A DNA stretch of 64,000 bases from Methylobacterium mesophilicum (GCF_022179445.1 NZ_BPQU01000002.1:62001-126000), one strand, 5' to 3'. Positions 36,319-47,122 are shown, counted from the stretch's first letter. Translations and numbers: made by a program. The notes: a model not told the origin generated them from the letters alone.

Positions 36319-37356
36319 ATGAAGAACGGTGCGGCACGGAACCGGGCTGTCCGGGCGGTCGGACTCTCGATGCTGGTCGGCGCCGGCCTGCTGAGCGGCC
36401 TCCTTCCGGCCGGGGCCGAGACCGCGCTGCTGAACGTCTCCTACGACCCGACCCGGGAACTCTATCGCGAGATCAACACGGTCTTCGCCGAAGCGTGGAA
36501 GGCCAAGACCGGCGAGGCGATCACCGTGCGCGCCTCGCATGGCGGCTCGGGTGCACAGGCCCGGACGGTGATCGATGGCGTCGACGCCGACGTGGTCACG
36601 CTGGGCATCCCGTCGGACATCGACGCCATCGCCAAGCTCACCCGCAAGATCCCCGACGACTGGCGCAGCAAGCTCCCGAACGAGGCCGTGCCCTACACCT
36701 CGACGGTGGTGTTCCTGGTCCGCAAGGGCAACCCGAAGGGCGTGAAGGACTGGGCCGACCTGACCAAGCCCGACGTGAAGGTGATCACCCCCAACCCCAA
36801 GACCTCGGCCGGGGGACGCTGGAACTTCCTGGCCGCCTGGGGCTACGCCTACGGCCAGGACAAGGACACCGCCAAGGCGGACGCCTTCGTGGGCCAGATC
36901 TACAAGAACGTGCCCGTGCTCGACACCGGGGCGCGCGGCTCGACCGTGACCTTCGCACAGCGCGGGCTCGGCGACGTGCTGCCGACCTGGGAGAACGAGG
37001 CCTACCTGGTGCTGCAGGAATTCGGCGCCGACAAGTTCGACATCGTCTCGCCGCCGACCTCGATCTACGCTGAGCCGCCGGTGGCCCTCGTGGCAGTGAA
37101 CGCCGAGCGCAAGGGCACCACCAAGGCCGCCCAGGCCTATCTCGACTTCCTCTACAGCGACCGCGCGCAGGCGATCTTCGCCAAGCACCATTACCGCCCG
37201 ATCCGCCGCGAGGCGGCGGCGCCGGCCGACCTCGCCCAGCTCCCCGAGATCAAGCTGTTCAAGATTGAGGACATGCAAGGGTCCTGGGACGACATCCAGA
37301 AGCGGAACTTCGACGCCGGCGGCCTGTTCGACCGGTTGAGCCGGGCCGGCCGCTGA
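36319..37356 (+). CDS. sbp: Periplasmic sulfate-binding protein
   Basis: This 345-residue solute-binding protein of the sulfate/thiosulfate ABC importer has a signal peptide of about 35 residues ending AGA. The mature domain begins LLNVSYDPTRELYREIN and has RASHGGSGAQAR, ADVVTLG and NPKTSAGGRWNFLAAWGYA, which form the oxyanion site of the Sbp/CysP family. The ATG at 36319 follows GGGGAGAGG; a GTG directly before it is in frame. It is the first gene of sbp-cysT-cysW-cysA and lies upstream of cysK. Confidence 0.92.
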   Translation: MKNGAARNRAVRAVGLSMLVGAGLLSGLLPAGAETALLNVSYDPTRELYREINTVFAEAWKAKTGEAITVRASHGGSGAQARTVIDGVDADVVTLGIPSDIDAIAKLTRKIPDDWRSKLPNEAVPYTSTVVFLVRKGNPKGVKDWADLTKPDVKVITPNPKTSAGGRWNFLAAWGYAYGQDKDTAKADAFVGQIYKNVPVLDTGARGSTVTFAQRGLGDVLPTWENEAYLVLQEFGADKFDIVSPPTSIYAEPPVALVAVNAERKGTTKAAQAYLDFLYSDRAQAIFAKHHYRPIRREAAAPADLAQLPEIKLFKIEDMQGSWDDIQKRNFDAGGLFDRLSRAGR

Positions 37357-37366
37357 GGCGGGAACC

Positions 37367-38221
37367 ATGGTCGAGACACCGCGTCGCAAACGGACCTTCC
37401 GCCGTCCCAGCGTGATCCCGGGCTTCGGGCTCAGCTTCGGCTACACGCTGACCTGCCTCGGGCTCGTCGTGCTGCTGCCGCTCGCCGGGCTCGTGGCCAA
37501 GGCGTCCGGCCTCGGGCTCTCGGGGATCTGGTACGTGGCCACCGATCCGCGGGTGGCCAGCGCCCTGAAGCTCAGCTTCGGCGTCTCCGCGGTCGCGGCG
37601 CTCACCGCCTCGGTGTTCGGCTTCCTGGTCGCCTGGGTCCTGACCCGCTACCGCTTCCCGGGCCGGAAGATCGTCGACGCGGCGGTCGACCTGCCCTTCG
37701 CCCTGCCGACCGCCGTGGCCGGCATCGCGCTCGCCTCGCTCTACGCGCCGGATGGGCTGCTCGGCGCGCCGCTCGCCCGTCTCGGCATCCAGGCGGCCTA
37801 CACGCCGGTGGGGATCTTCATCGCCATGGTGTTCATCGGGCTGCCCTTCGCGGTGCGGACCGTGCAGCCGCTGATCGCCGAGATCGACAAGGAGATCGAG
37901 GAGGCCTCCGCCACCCTGGGCGCCACCCGGCTCGGGACCCTGACCCGGGTGGTGCTGCCGCCGCTGATCCCGGCGGTGCTCACCGGCTTCGCCCTGGCCT
38001 TCGCCCGGGGGGTCGGCGAATACGGCTCGATCATCTTCATCGCCGGCAACCTGCCCTACGTCTCGGAGATCGCGCCGCTGCTGATCGTGATCAAGCTGTC
38101 CGAGTTCGACTACGGCGGTGCGGCGGCCATCGCCACGATCATGCTGGGCATCTCGTTCCTGACCCTGCTCGCCATCAACCTGATCCAAGCCTGGAGCCGG
38201 AGGCGCTTCGGCTATGTCTGA
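37367..38221 (+). CDS. cysT: Sulfate ABC transporter permease CysT
   Basis: CysT (CysU) is one of the two inner-membrane permeases for sulfate. The 284-residue protein has six predicted membrane segments and the EAA loop [21 protein letters not shown], which docks on CysA. The N-terminal [19 protein letters not shown] is typical of CysT. It starts 10 bases after sbp, and its end overlaps cysW by eight bases, implying coupled translation. Confidence 0.93.
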   Translation: MVETPRRKRTFRRPSVIPGFGLSFGYTLTCLGLVVLLPLAGLVAKASGLGLSGIWYVATDPRVASALKLSFGVSAVAALTASVFGFLVAWVLTRYRFPGRKIVDAAVDLPFALPTAVAGIALASLYAPDGLLGAPLARLGIQAAYTPVGIFIAMVFIGLPFAVRTVQPLIAEIDKEIEEASATLGATRLGTLTRVVLPPLIPAVLTGFALAFARGVGEYGSIIFIAGNLPYVSEIAPLLIVIKLSEFDYGGAAAIATIMLGISFLTLLAINLIQAWSRRRFGYV

Positions 38222-39095
38222 GATCTTCTCCCCGACCATCACGCCGGCCACGCGGCCGGAGCCCGTCGCCTCGGAGGGCGCCGGAACCCGTTTCGTCCTG
38301 ATCGGGATCGCGATCACGTTCCTGGCGCTGTTCCTGGTGCTGCCGCTGCTCGCGGTGTTCACCCAGGCGTTCTCGAAGGGGCTCGATGCCTTCCTGGCGG
38401 CGTTCCGGGAGCCGGATGCCTGGAGCGCGATCCGCCTGACGCTGACGGTGGCGGCGATCGCGGTGCCGTTCAACGTGGTGTTCGGCCTGGCGGCCTCCTG
38501 GGCGATCGCCAAGTTCGAGTTCCCCGGCAAGTCGCTGCTGATCACCCTGATCGATCTGCCGTTCTCGGTCTCGCCGGTGGTCTCGGGGCTGATCTACGTG
38601 CTGCTGTTCGGCTCGCAGGGCCTGTTCGGCACCTGGCTGATGGACCACGGGATCCAGGTGCTGTTCGCCCTGCCGGGGATCGTGCTCGCCACGGTGTTCG
38701 TCACCTTCCCGTTCGTGGCCCGCGAGCTGATCCCGCTGATGCAGGAACAGGGTTCCGCGGAGGAGGAGGCCGCGCTGACGCTCGGCGCCTCGGGCCTGCA
38801 CGCGTTCCGCACGGTGACGCTGCCCAACATCCGCTGGGGCCTGCTCTACAGCGTGCTCCTCTGCAATGCCCGGGCGATGGGCGAATTCGGCGCGGTGTCG
38901 GTGGTGTCCGGCCACATCCGCGGCCTGACCAACACCATCCCACTCCACGTGGAGATCCTCTACAATGAGTACAACTTCGTCGCCGCCTTCGCCGTCGCTT
39001 CGCTCCTCGCCGTCCTTGCCCTCATCACCCTCATCCTCAAATCCGTCCTCGAATGGCGCTTCGCGGGCGAGCTTGCGCACGGCCGGGCTCACTGA
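38214..39095 (+). CDS. cysW: Sulfate ABC transporter permease CysW
   Basis: CysW is the second sulfate permease, with 293 residues, six membrane segments and the EAA loop [22 protein letters not shown]. It pairs with CysT. The C-terminal region [20 protein letters not shown] is conserved in CysW. The ATG lies inside the end of cysT. An alternative phase through its last 130 bases opens a Ser/Pro-rich frame that has been mistaken for a CysA N-terminus. Confidence 0.93.
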   Translation: MSEIFSPTITPATRPEPVASEGAGTRFVLIGIAITFLALFLVLPLLAVFTQAFSKGLDAFLAAFREPDAWSAIRLTLTVAAIAVPFNVVFGLAASWAIAKFEFPGKSLLITLIDLPFSVSPVVSGLIYVLLFGSQGLFGTWLMDHGIQVLFALPGIVLATVFVTFPFVARELIPLMQEQGSAEEEAALTLGASGLHAFRTVTLPNIRWGLLYSVLLCNARAMGEFGAVSVVSGHIRGLTNTIPLHVEILYNEYNFVAAFAVASLLAVLALITLILKSVLEWRFAGELAHGRAH

Positions 39096-39102
39096 CAGCC
39101 CC

Positions 39103-40149
39103 TTGGACCGCCCCTCCACGGCGATCCGGGTCGAGAACGTCTCGAAGACCTTCGACACGGCCGCGGTGCTGCACGACTTGTCGATCGACGTGCGGGCGGG
39201 GGAGCTGCTCGGCCTGCTCGGCCCGTCGGGTTCGGGCAAGACGACCCTGCTGCGGATCATCGCCGGGCTCGACGCGCCGGACCGGGGCCGGATCCTGTTC
39301 GGCGACGACGACGCCACCGGCCTCGCCGTGCAGGAGCGGGCGGTGGGCTTCGTGTTCCAGCACTACGCCCTGTTCAAGCATATGAGCGTGGCCGACAACA
39401 TCGCGTATGGGCTGAATGCGCGGCGTCGCGCCGAGCGGCCGGCCAAGCCTGAGATCAAGCGCCGGGTCGGCGACCTGCTCGACCTGATCCGGCTCTCGGG
39501 CTTCGGCGACCGCTTCCCGTCGCAGCTCTCCGGCGGCCAGCGCCAGCGGGTGGCGCTCGCGCGCGCGCTGGCCGTCGAACCGCGGGTCCTGCTGCTGGAC
39601 GAGCCCTTCGGCGCGCTGGACGCCCAAGTCCGAAAGGACCTGCGCCGCTGGCTGCGCGAGATCCACGACCGCACCGGCCAGACCACGATCTTCGTCACCC
39701 ACGACCAGGACGAGGCCCTGGAGCTGTCGGACCGGGTCGCCGTGCTCGACCGCGGCCGCCTCGAGCAGGTCGGCACCCCGGACGAGGTCCAGGAGCACCC
39801 GGCCTCCGCGACCGTGATGAAGTTCTTGGGCGACCACGTCGAAGTGGAAGCGCTGGCCGAGGGCGGCCGCGTGCTGGTGCGCGGCCGGGAGACGCCGGTG
39901 GCGGCGCCGGCCGGGATCATCGGCCCGGTCAAGCTCTACGTCCGGCCGTGGCAATTGCAGCTCGCCGAGCCAGAGGCGGCGCACCTGTCCGGCACCGTGC
40001 GCAGCTCCTACCGCAGCCAGGGCCGCCAGCGCATCGAGGTGGTCGATACCGAGGGACGGGTGCTCGCGGTGGAGGATTTCGACGGGATCCGCCACCCGGC
40101 CGGCCACCCGGTGGGCCTGCGGATCAATGGGGGGCACGTGTTCGGGTGA
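39103..40149 (+). CDS. cysA: Sulfate ABC transporter ATP-binding protein CysA
   Basis: CysA is the ATPase of the sulfate importer. It has Walker [10 protein letters not shown], the Q-loop FVFQHYALF, signature LSGGQ, Walker [12 protein letters not shown] and the switch His in [10 protein letters not shown]-terminal TOBE-like domain follows. The TTG at 39103, eight bases after the cysW stop, gives a 348-residue protein starting just before [11 protein letters not shown], the usual family beginning. An ATG at 38965 is in frame, but its extra 46 residues are a Ser/Pro-rich shadow of cysW. The start is therefore likely but not certain. Confidence 0.92.
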   Translation: MDRPSTAIRVENVSKTFDTAAVLHDLSIDVRAGELLGLLGPSGSGKTTLLRIIAGLDAPDRGRILFGDDDATGLAVQERAVGFVFQHYALFKHMSVADNIAYGLNARRRAERPAKPEIKRRVGDLLDLIRLSGFGDRFPSQLSGGQRQRVALARALAVEPRVLLLDEPFGALDAQVRKDLRRWLREIHDRTGQTTIFVTHDQDEALELSDRVAVLDRGRLEQVGTPDEVQEHPASATVMKFLGDHVEVEALAEGGRVLVRGRETPVAAPAGIIGPVKLYVRPWQLQLAEPEAAHLSGTVRSSYRSQGRQRIEVVDTEGRVLAVEDFDGIRHPAGHPVGLRINGGHVFG

Positions 40150-40188
40150 ACCTCGTCAGACGCTGCACATCCGCCTAGGCTCTCGCCC

Positions 40189-41238
40189 ATGACGACCCTG
40201 AATCGCACCGTCCAGTCCGATGTCCTCTCCGCTGTCGGCGGCACGCCGCTGATCCGCCTGCGCCGGGCGTCCGAGGAGACCGGCTGCGAGATCCTGGGCA
40301 AGGCCGAGTTCCTGAATCCCGGCCTGTCGGTGAAGGACCGGGCGGCGCTGTCCATCGTGCAGGATGCCGAGGCGAAGGGGCTGATCCGGCCGGGCGGCAC
40401 CATCGTGGAGGGCACAGCAGGCAATACCGGCATCGGCCTCGCCCTGGTGGCCTCCGTGCGCGGCTACCGGACGCTGATCGTCATCCCGGTCACCCAGTCC
40501 GAGGAGAAGAAGCAGACCCTGCGGCTCGCCGGCGCCCGCCTCGTGGAAGTCCCGGCGGTGCCGTTTTCCAACCCGAACAACTACGTCCACGTCGCCCGGC
40601 GGCTGGCGGAGAAGCTTGCCGCCACGGAGCCGAACGGGGCGTTCTTCGCCGACCAGTTCGACAACGTGGCCAACCGGCAGGCCCACGTGGACGGGACCGG
40701 GCCCGAGATCTGGGAGCAGACCGGCGGCCGGGTCGACGGCTTCGTCTGCGCGGCCGGGACCGGGGGCACGCTGGCCGGCACCGCGGCGGCCCTGCGGGCC
40801 CGCAACCCGGGCGTGCGCATCGCGCTCTCCGACCCGGAGGGCTCGGCGCTCTACGCGCACTACACCACCGGCACCCTGAAGGCGGAGGGCTCGTCGATCA
40901 CCGAGGGGATCGGCCAGGGCCGGATCACCAAGAACCTCGCCGGCTTCACCCCGGACCATGTGTTCCGGATCCCCGACCGCGAGGCGCTGGACATCGTCTT
41001 CGGCCTGATGCGGGAGGAGGGGCTGTCGCTCGGCGGCTCGTCCGGCATCAACGTCGCCGGGGCGATCCGGCTGGCCCGGGAGCTCGGCCCCGGCCACACC
41101 GTGGTGACGATCCTGTGCGACGGGGCGGCGCGCTACGCCTCGAAACTGTTCAATCCGGCCTTCCTGACCGAGCGCGGCCTGCCGGTCCCGGGCTGGCTCG
41201 AAGCACCGCAGGATGTGTTGCCGGATTGGCACGCCTGA
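40189..41238 (+). CDS. cysK: Cysteine synthase A (O-acetylserine sulfhydrylase)
   Basis: This PLP enzyme joins sulfide to O-acetylserine to make cysteine, the step after sulfate uptake and reduction. The 349-residue protein has the Schiff-base Lys49 in NPGLSVKDR, the GTAGNTGIGLA substrate loop (most CysK have PTSGNTG) and GTGGTLAGT for the PLP phosphate. It lies 39 bp downstream of cysA, so it may be part of the same transcript, making a compact uptake-to-cysteine unit. A cystathionine-synthase-like specificity is possible but less likely here. Confidence 0.88.
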   Translation: MTTLNRTVQSDVLSAVGGTPLIRLRRASEETGCEILGKAEFLNPGLSVKDRAALSIVQDAEAKGLIRPGGTIVEGTAGNTGIGLALVASVRGYRTLIVIPVTQSEEKKQTLRLAGARLVEVPAVPFSNPNNYVHVARRLAEKLAATEPNGAFFADQFDNVANRQAHVDGTGPEIWEQTGGRVDGFVCAAGTGGTLAGTAAALRARNPGVRIALSDPEGSALYAHYTTGTLKAEGSSITEGIGQGRITKNLAGFTPDHVFRIPDREALDIVFGLMREEGLSLGGSSGINVAGAIRLARELGPGHTVVTILCDGAARYASKLFNPAFLTERGLPVPGWLEAPQDVLPDWHA

Positions 41239-41362
41239 GAACTACGGCCCGATCCAGCGAATATCCCCGCAAAAGTGCGGCCCGGCGTTGAACGGAACGG
41301 ATTGTCGCAGCGTTTCAACGGTCACGCTCGCAACAACAGCGACCGTCCGGAGAGCCTGTTCT

Positions 41363-41518
41363 ATGTCCCTCGTTACCATTCTCCTCATCATCCTGATCAT
41401 CCTGGCCTTCGGCGGCGGCGGCTTCCTGGGCGGCGGCGCCTATCGCGGCCCCGGCTTCGGCCTCGGCGGCATCCTGCTCATCGTGCTGATCGTGCTGCTG
41501 GTGACCGGCCGCCTGTAA
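41363..41518 (+). CDS. DUF3309 small membrane protein
   Basis: This 51-residue protein consists of two hydrophobic helices, MSLVTILLIILIILAF and GGILLIVLIVLLVTGRL, joined by a Gly-rich turn. This is the DUF3309 layout, in which the turn normally contains Trp/Ser. GGAGAG lies 9 bases before the ATG. It should sit in the inner membrane as a hairpin; the function is unknown. A longer upstream reading is rejected because of the ribosome site. Confidence 0.75.
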   Translation: MSLVTILLIILIILAFGGGGFLGGGAYRGPGFGLGGILLIVLIVLLVTGRL

Positions 41519-41628
41519 GCGCCCATAGGACGCGGCCCTGCCGAAGCGTCTCCGGTTCGGCGGACGCGTCCGAAACCGCGCGCCCGCCTCACGGTTCGGG
41601 GCAGGTTCCCCGGTCCGCGAGGCGGGCC

Positions 41629-43089
41629 CTATCGACAGCTGATCCCGACGATGGCCTGGGCCACCGCGCCGGGCCCGGAATTCGGGATCGGCTTCGCCTC
41701 GGCGACACTCTGGCCGGCCAGGAAGGCCGCGACCGCCTGGGCCGGCACCAGGGCCAGGCGCGCGGGCGGCACGATGCCGGCGACACGCCGCACCGCCGCC
41801 GGATAACGGGCGACGAGCCCGACGAGCCGCCCCGACCGGTCGAGCACGGGCGCTCCGGCGGAGCCCGGCTGAAGCGGCGCGATCACGCCGCCCGCCACGG
41901 CCGTGGCCGGGGCGGCCAGAACCCCGTCCGAGCCCGGGGCCAACGCGATCAGAACCTCTTCGGCGGCCACCGCATCGGTTCGGACCGGCACCCGGATCGG
42001 GGCCGGGATGCCCGCCGCCTCGAGCAGGGCGAGCCCGGCCGGGTCGGTCGCGATCAACCGGGCGGGTGCCGTCCCGACGCGCGGCGCGGGGCAGCCCTCC
42101 AGCACCGCAGCGGCGGTGAGGACGCGCCCCGGCGCGATCACAAGTCCGGTCCCGGCCTCCGCGCCGGCGGCGCCCGTCGGCGGCACCGCCGCGGCGGATG
42201 CCAGCGGCAGGTCCGCGGCGACCTTCGCGGTCCCGGGGGCGGCAGCCGTCGGGAACGGCTCGAAGGCGTTGGCCACCGCGATCACCAGGCGGCCGACCTC
42301 CGCGGCGAGCGCGCGGTCGTAGCCGATCAGGAAGCCGCGCACGCCCTGCGGCCCGGCATCGTACCGGACGTAGGACAGGCCGGTCCCGGTCTCGGCGGTG
42401 ACCACCAGGGATTCCGGCCGGCGCAGCTTGTAGGTGACCTTGCGGGTGGGCAGCGGCGCGGTCAGCTGGTCGAACAGGCCGTCCAGGGTCTCGCCCCCCG
42501 GCGGGATGGCGCGGGATTCCAGGGTCACGCGCCCGTCCGCGCTCTGCCAGCGGGTGCCGGCCGGCAGGGCCGTGCGCTTCGAGAGCAGGCGCTCGGGCAC
42601 GCCGATCGCCGCACCGCTCGCCGGATCGACGGCGACCCGGAAGCGGGCCGCCGCCTTGGCCGCCGCGCCCGCCGCCAGCAGCGCCGCCCGGCCGCGCGGC
42701 TCCAGGGGATCGGCCCCGCCGGCCCGGGTGCGGTAGGCCGTCAGCGCGTCGAAGGTCCGGCGGCCGAACGCCCCCGAGACCACGGCGTTGAAGTCACCGG
42801 TCCAGACCAGCGCGTCCTGGACCGCCTTGCGCTCCGCCTCGGGCAGCGCCTCGAACGCGACCCTGGTCGCCTCGAAGGCGGGATCGGGCACGGTGAGGCG
42901 GCCAGGGGGGGCAGCCTTCGGGGCAGCCTTCGGAGCGGGTTGGGCCGGGCGGGGCGGCACGGGACGATCCTGGGCAAATCCCGGCGCCGTCAGGCCCGCG
43001 AGCAGGAGCGCCGCCAGGAGAGGCCTCGTCCGCCGGCGCCGCAGGAGCGTCTCCGGACCCAATTCGTATCCCGCCCCATGCGAATCCAT
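41629..43089 (-). CDS. Secreted trypsin-like protease homologue lacking its catalytic triad
   Basis: This 486-residue protein has an N-terminal membrane or secretion segment (LLAALLLAGLTAPGFA), a Pro/Ala linker, a peptidoglycan-binding-like helical domain (about 84-135, FNAVVSGAFGRRTFDALTAY), a middle domain, and a C-terminal trypsin-like fold (about 310-470). All three catalytic positions are replaced: LTAAAVLEGC has Ala328 where His stands in LTNAHVVEGC, DPAGLALL has Gly352 for the Asp, and GSAGAP has Ala411 for the Ser of GNSGGP. It is therefore probably a non-enzymatic binding protein of the envelope. No operon partner is visible. Confidence 0.7.
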   Translation of the reverse strand: MDSHGAGYELGPETLLRRRRTRPLLAALLLAGLTAPGFAQDRPVPPRPAQPAPKAAPKAAPPGRLTVPDPAFEATRVAFEALPEAERKAVQDALVWTGDFNAVVSGAFGRRTFDALTAYRTRAGGADPLEPRGRAALLAAGAAAKAAARFRVAVDPASGAAIGVPERLLSKRTALPAGTRWQSADGRVTLESRAIPPGGETLDGLFDQLTAPLPTRKVTYKLRRPESLVVTAETGTGLSYVRYDAGPQGVRGFLIGYDRALAAEVGRLVIAVANAFEPFPTAAAPGTAKVAADLPLASAAAVPPTGAAGAEAGTGLVIAPGRVLTAAAVLEGCPAPRVGTAPARLIATDPAGLALLEAAGIPAPIRVPVRTDAVAAEEVLIALAPGSDGVLAAPATAVAGGVIAPLQPGSAGAPVLDRSGRLVGLVARYPAAVRRVAGIVPPARLALVPAQAVAAFLAGQSVAEAKPIPNSGPGAVAQAIVGISCR

Positions 43090-43314
43090 CGCCGTCCCCG
43101 ACGCTCAACCCGGCAACCTTGGCAGAGCCTCCGGGCGGGCGCCAGACCGGGCGTGCGCGCGGAATCTGTTCGAACCGCCGCGCACGCCCGTGCACGCGGC
43201 CGCGCGATGCGCTAGAGGGCAGGGGTCCGGCCTCGCGGGCCGGCCTGGATTCCGACTCGCCTCGGACCTCCTGCCGGCCGCGCGCCGCCGCCATGGTCCG
43301 ACGCGGAGCCCGGC

Positions 43315-43491
43315 ATGAGCGAGACGAGCAACACCTTCAAGAAGGCGCCCAAGCGCAAGCCCACCAAGGGCAAGAGCGTCAGCGTCTCCCCGGAGATGCG
43401 GCAGGCCTATGCCAACCTGATCCAGGAACGGGCCGAGAAGCAGGAAACCTACGGGCGGCACCTGCCGCAGGAAGAGACCAAGCGCCGGTAA
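43315..43491 (+). CDS. Small basic hypothetical protein (58 residues)
   Basis: ATG at 43315 opens a 58-codon frame preceded by CGGAG at spacing 6. The N-terminal third is very basic (KKAPKRKPTKGKS), followed by a predicted helix PEMRQAYANLIQERAEKQE and a polar end. The composition suggests a nucleic-acid or ribosome-associated protein, but no family was recognised. Coding character is supported by the strong ribosome site, the amphipathic helix and the stop directly before a terminator-like repeat. Confidence 0.6.
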   Translation: MSETSNTFKKAPKRKPTKGKSVSVSPEMRQAYANLIQERAEKQETYGRHLPQEETKRR

Positions 43492-43497
43492 AAGAAC

Positions 43498-43632
43498 CGG
43501 GTTTCCAAAGGGCTCAGCCCTTTGGCGGGGTGTCGGGGCAGAGCCCCGATGGCATCGAGCTTCGCTCGACCCAGGCTCTGCCCTGGACCCGCAAGAGGTC
43601 CCGGACCTTTTGAAACCCTGATGGTTTCGAAC
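43498..43632. repeat. Dispersed repeat family D, copy 4 (full form)
   Basis: A chain of hairpins lies here: AAAGGGC/GCCCTTT, TCGGGGCAGAGCCCCGA, CAGGCTCTGCCCTG, and AGGTCC/GGACCT with T-run. It is nearly the same as the copy at 13424. It lies between convergent genes and probably terminates both. Confidence 0.75.
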
Positions 43633-43636
43633 CGCC

Positions 43637-43942
43637 CTAGCGCTTGCGCACGAACTCGGTGCGCAGGACGAGCCCCTTGATCGTGTCGTGGCGGCAATCG
43701 ATCTCTTCGGGATCGTCCGTGAGCCGGATCGACCGGATGACCGTGCCCTGCTTCAGGGTCTGGTTCGCGCCCTTGACCTTGAGGTCCTTGATCAGCGTGA
43801 CCGCGTCGCCGTCGGCCAGGACGTTGCCGGCCGCGTCGCGGGCCTCGGCCCTGGCCGGCGCCGCGGCGGCCTGGCCGGGCGGGAGCCACTCGCCCGTGGC
43901 CTCGTCGTACACGTAGGATTCGTCGTCGCCGGCCAATGCCAT
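43637..43942 (-). CDS. PhnA/YjdM-type C-terminal domain protein
   Basis: This 101-residue protein consists of the PhnA (YjdM) C-terminal SH3-like domain: RDAAGNVLADGDAVTLIKDL, KVKGANQTLKQGTVIRSIRL and CRHDTIKGLVLRTEFVRK. The usual N-terminal zinc ribbon with two CxxC pairs is missing and is replaced by a short acidic segment with EWLPPGQ. Despite its name the family is not a phosphonate lyase; its function is not established. It lies downstream of ccr in the same direction, after a strong hairpin, so it may be expressed separately. Confidence 0.8.
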   Translation of the reverse strand: MALAGDDESYVYDEATGEWLPPGQAAAAPARAEARDAAGNVLADGDAVTLIKDLKVKGANQTLKQGTVIRSIRLTDDPEEIDCRHDTIKGLVLRTEFVRKR

Positions 43943-44120
43943 AACCCCCGATGCCGGGTCCGGGCGCTGCGCCCGTCACCCTGCGCGTCCGCGCCCCCCT
44001 CACGCCGAATCGGTCATCGCCCCGGCGGGGGTGCTGGAACGAGCGCGGCCGTTCTCGCGCCGGGCCGAGCCCGGGGCAAGGGGGGGGAGGAAGAGGCGAG
44101 CAGTGGCCGGGGCCGGCGAT

Positions 44121-44148
44121 CCGGCCTCCGCATGCGGGCGGAGGCCGG
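44121..44148 (-). terminator. Strong hairpin downstream of ccr
   Basis: CCGGCCTCCGC-ATGCGG-GCGGAGGCCGG is a perfect 11-bp stem, 12 bases past the ccr stop codon. No U-tract follows on the minus strand, so it may be a Rho-assisted terminator or an mRNA 3'-end stabiliser. The rest of the gap 43943-44159 shows no gene. Confidence 0.55.
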
Positions 44149-44159
44149 GGGAGGCGGCG

Positions 44160-45446
<1,287 letters not shown>

Positions 45447-45835
45447 CTCGCTCTCCTCTCATCCCGCGCTGTTCTCACGGCCGCGGTTCTCTCCCGCGCT
45501 ATAGCGGCGATGTCGGAGGCGTCCAAGTGGGCCGAAAGTCGAAATCGGAGGGTTTCGAACGTGAAAAAGCGCCCTGCCCAAGGCCGGCGCCGACGTATTC
45601 AAATTCGGCTTGCGAACCGACCAAGTATTATTCGGCGGGGGCCGACCGCCGACCGGACCCGAGACCTTCCGGGACGGGACGCCGGACCGTCCGGTAGACT
45701 TTATACCACCGATGAGCCCGGACACGGCGCTGCGGCCACAGGGCATCCGCTCGACCGACGCCGCGTCGGGTGCGTCGGGAGCGGCTTTGGACTATCGCGG
45801 GTGGATCGAGACTCCGCATCGGGATGTGCCGCGCC
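45447..45835. other. Divergent control region of ccr
   Basis: These 389 bp hold no recognisable gene. The ccr promoter lies at 45498-45526. On the right, AT-richer DNA (TATTCAAATTCGGC near 45597, TATTATTCGGC near 45626, TTTATACC near 45699) could hold the rightward promoter and regulator sites, but no clear -35/-10 pair was found. Confidence 0.45.
45498..45526 (-). promoter_or_regulatory. Sigma70-type promoter for ccr
   Basis: On the minus strand, TTGGAC (45526-45521) and TATAGC (45503-45498) are separated by exactly 17 bases, which predicts a start near 45491 and a leader of about 45 bases before the ccr ATG. Confidence 0.55.
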
Positions 45836-46945
45836 ATGCTCAACGTGAAGGCCATCGTCCGGCGCCCGGCCAAGCGGGATCTGCTCCGGGTCGCGCTCGC
45901 TTGCGGCCTCGCGGCGGCCCTGCCCGCGACGGTCTCGGCGAAGGATCAGTCCAAGCCGTGGAACGTCAGCGGCAAGCTCCTCGGCGAGCCCGACCCAAAA
46001 CATCCCGCCGAGGCGGAGCGGAGCGAGAAGGCCCGGGATGTGAGCGGCATCGCCTGCGCCACCGATACCGGCTTCCCGCGGATCTGCCTCGTGGCCGACG
46101 ACGAGTCGCAGGGCGCCCAGGTGGCGATCCTGCGGGACGGCAGCCTCGTGGCCGGACGCTTCATCCGGCTGATCGACGCCACCCGAAACGGCAAGCCGCT
46201 GGAACTCGACGCCGAGGGCGTGGCCTATGCGGACGGGGCCTTCTACGTCATCGGCTCGCATGGCCGCCCCCGGCGCGAGCACAGCCAGGACGCCGAGGGC
46301 GACGCGCGGGCCGAGGCGACCCGGCACCTGTTCCGCATCCGCCTCGATCCCAACGCCGTGGACCCGGAGACCGGCCAGCTTCGCGCCGAGCCCGAGATCG
46401 CCGGCACGGCAGCGCTGGCGCGGATCATCGCCGACATCCCGGCGCTGGCCCCCTTCCACGACCGGGCACTGGAGGAGGGCGGCGTCACCATCGAGGGCGT
46501 GGCGGTGCGGGGCGGCCGGCTCCATGCCGGCCTGCGCGGCCCCGTGCTGGCGGATGGCAGCGCCGCGATCGTGTCGGTGCCCCTCGCCGGCCTGTTCGAC
46601 GGCAAGCCGGGCGCCGGGACCCTCGCCACGGTGGCGCTGGGCCCGGACAGCCACGGGCAGAAGCGGGGCGTGCGCGACCTCGTGGCCGTGCCGGACGGCT
46701 TCCTGATCCTGGCGGGGCCGATGCACGACCCGGAGGGCGGGGCGGTCGCGGCCGGCGACTACACGGTGTTCGCGTGGGACGGCACGGGCGCGCCGCGCAA
46801 GCGCCTCGATCTGCCCGGCTACGCGAAGAAGGAGAAACCGGAGGCGCTGCTGCCCCTCGACGCGACCGCGGACGGGCACCGGGTGGTGGTGTTCTTCGAC
46901 GGCCCGAAGGAGGGCGCCCCGCGCGCGCTCGTGCTGCCGCGCTGA
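45836..46945 (+). CDS. Secreted DUF3616 protein
   Basis: This protein of about 369 residues has an N-terminal secretion segment (LLRVALACGLAAALPATVSA) and a DUF3616 domain: VSGIACATDTG, GVAYADGAFYVIGSHG, and repeated strands such as GVTIEGVAVRGGRLHAGLRG and VRDLVAVPDGFLILAGP. The repeats suggest a beta-propeller. The function is unknown; similar phytase-like or esterase-like propellers exist. The ATG at 45836 is tentative; another lies at 45824. It sits between ccr and the ethylmalonyl-CoA mutase gene but is unlikely to share their pathway because it is exported. Confidence 0.7.
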   Translation: MLNVKAIVRRPAKRDLLRVALACGLAAALPATVSAKDQSKPWNVSGKLLGEPDPKHPAEAERSEKARDVSGIACATDTGFPRICLVADDESQGAQVAILRDGSLVAGRFIRLIDATRNGKPLELDAEGVAYADGAFYVIGSHGRPRREHSQDAEGDARAEATRHLFRIRLDPNAVDPETGQLRAEPEIAGTAALARIIADIPALAPFHDRALEEGGVTIEGVAVRGGRLHAGLRGPVLADGSAAIVSVPLAGLFDGKPGAGTLATVALGPDSHGQKRGVRDLVAVPDGFLILAGPMHDPEGGAVAAGDYTVFAWDGTGAPRKRLDLPGYAKKEKPEALLPLDATADGHRVVVFFDGPKEGAPRALVLPR

Positions 46946-47122
46946 TCGGCCGACCCGTTCAAATCCGGCTGTCGGCCCGCACAAGTTTTTTAAAGTCTCT
47001 CCGGGCCCTCCCGGGCCGTCTTGCACGTCTGTCGCGGATGACGCGCTCGGCTGCCTTCGCTACGGTGCGACCAAGACTGCGCCCCGTGCGCGGATAGTGA
47101 ACAAGACCACAGGGAGGCCACG

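Noticed and set aside
38965..39102. Ser/Pro-rich N-terminal extension of CysA
   Set aside because: It overlaps cysW in another phase, and the normal CysA fold begins right after the TTG at 39103.
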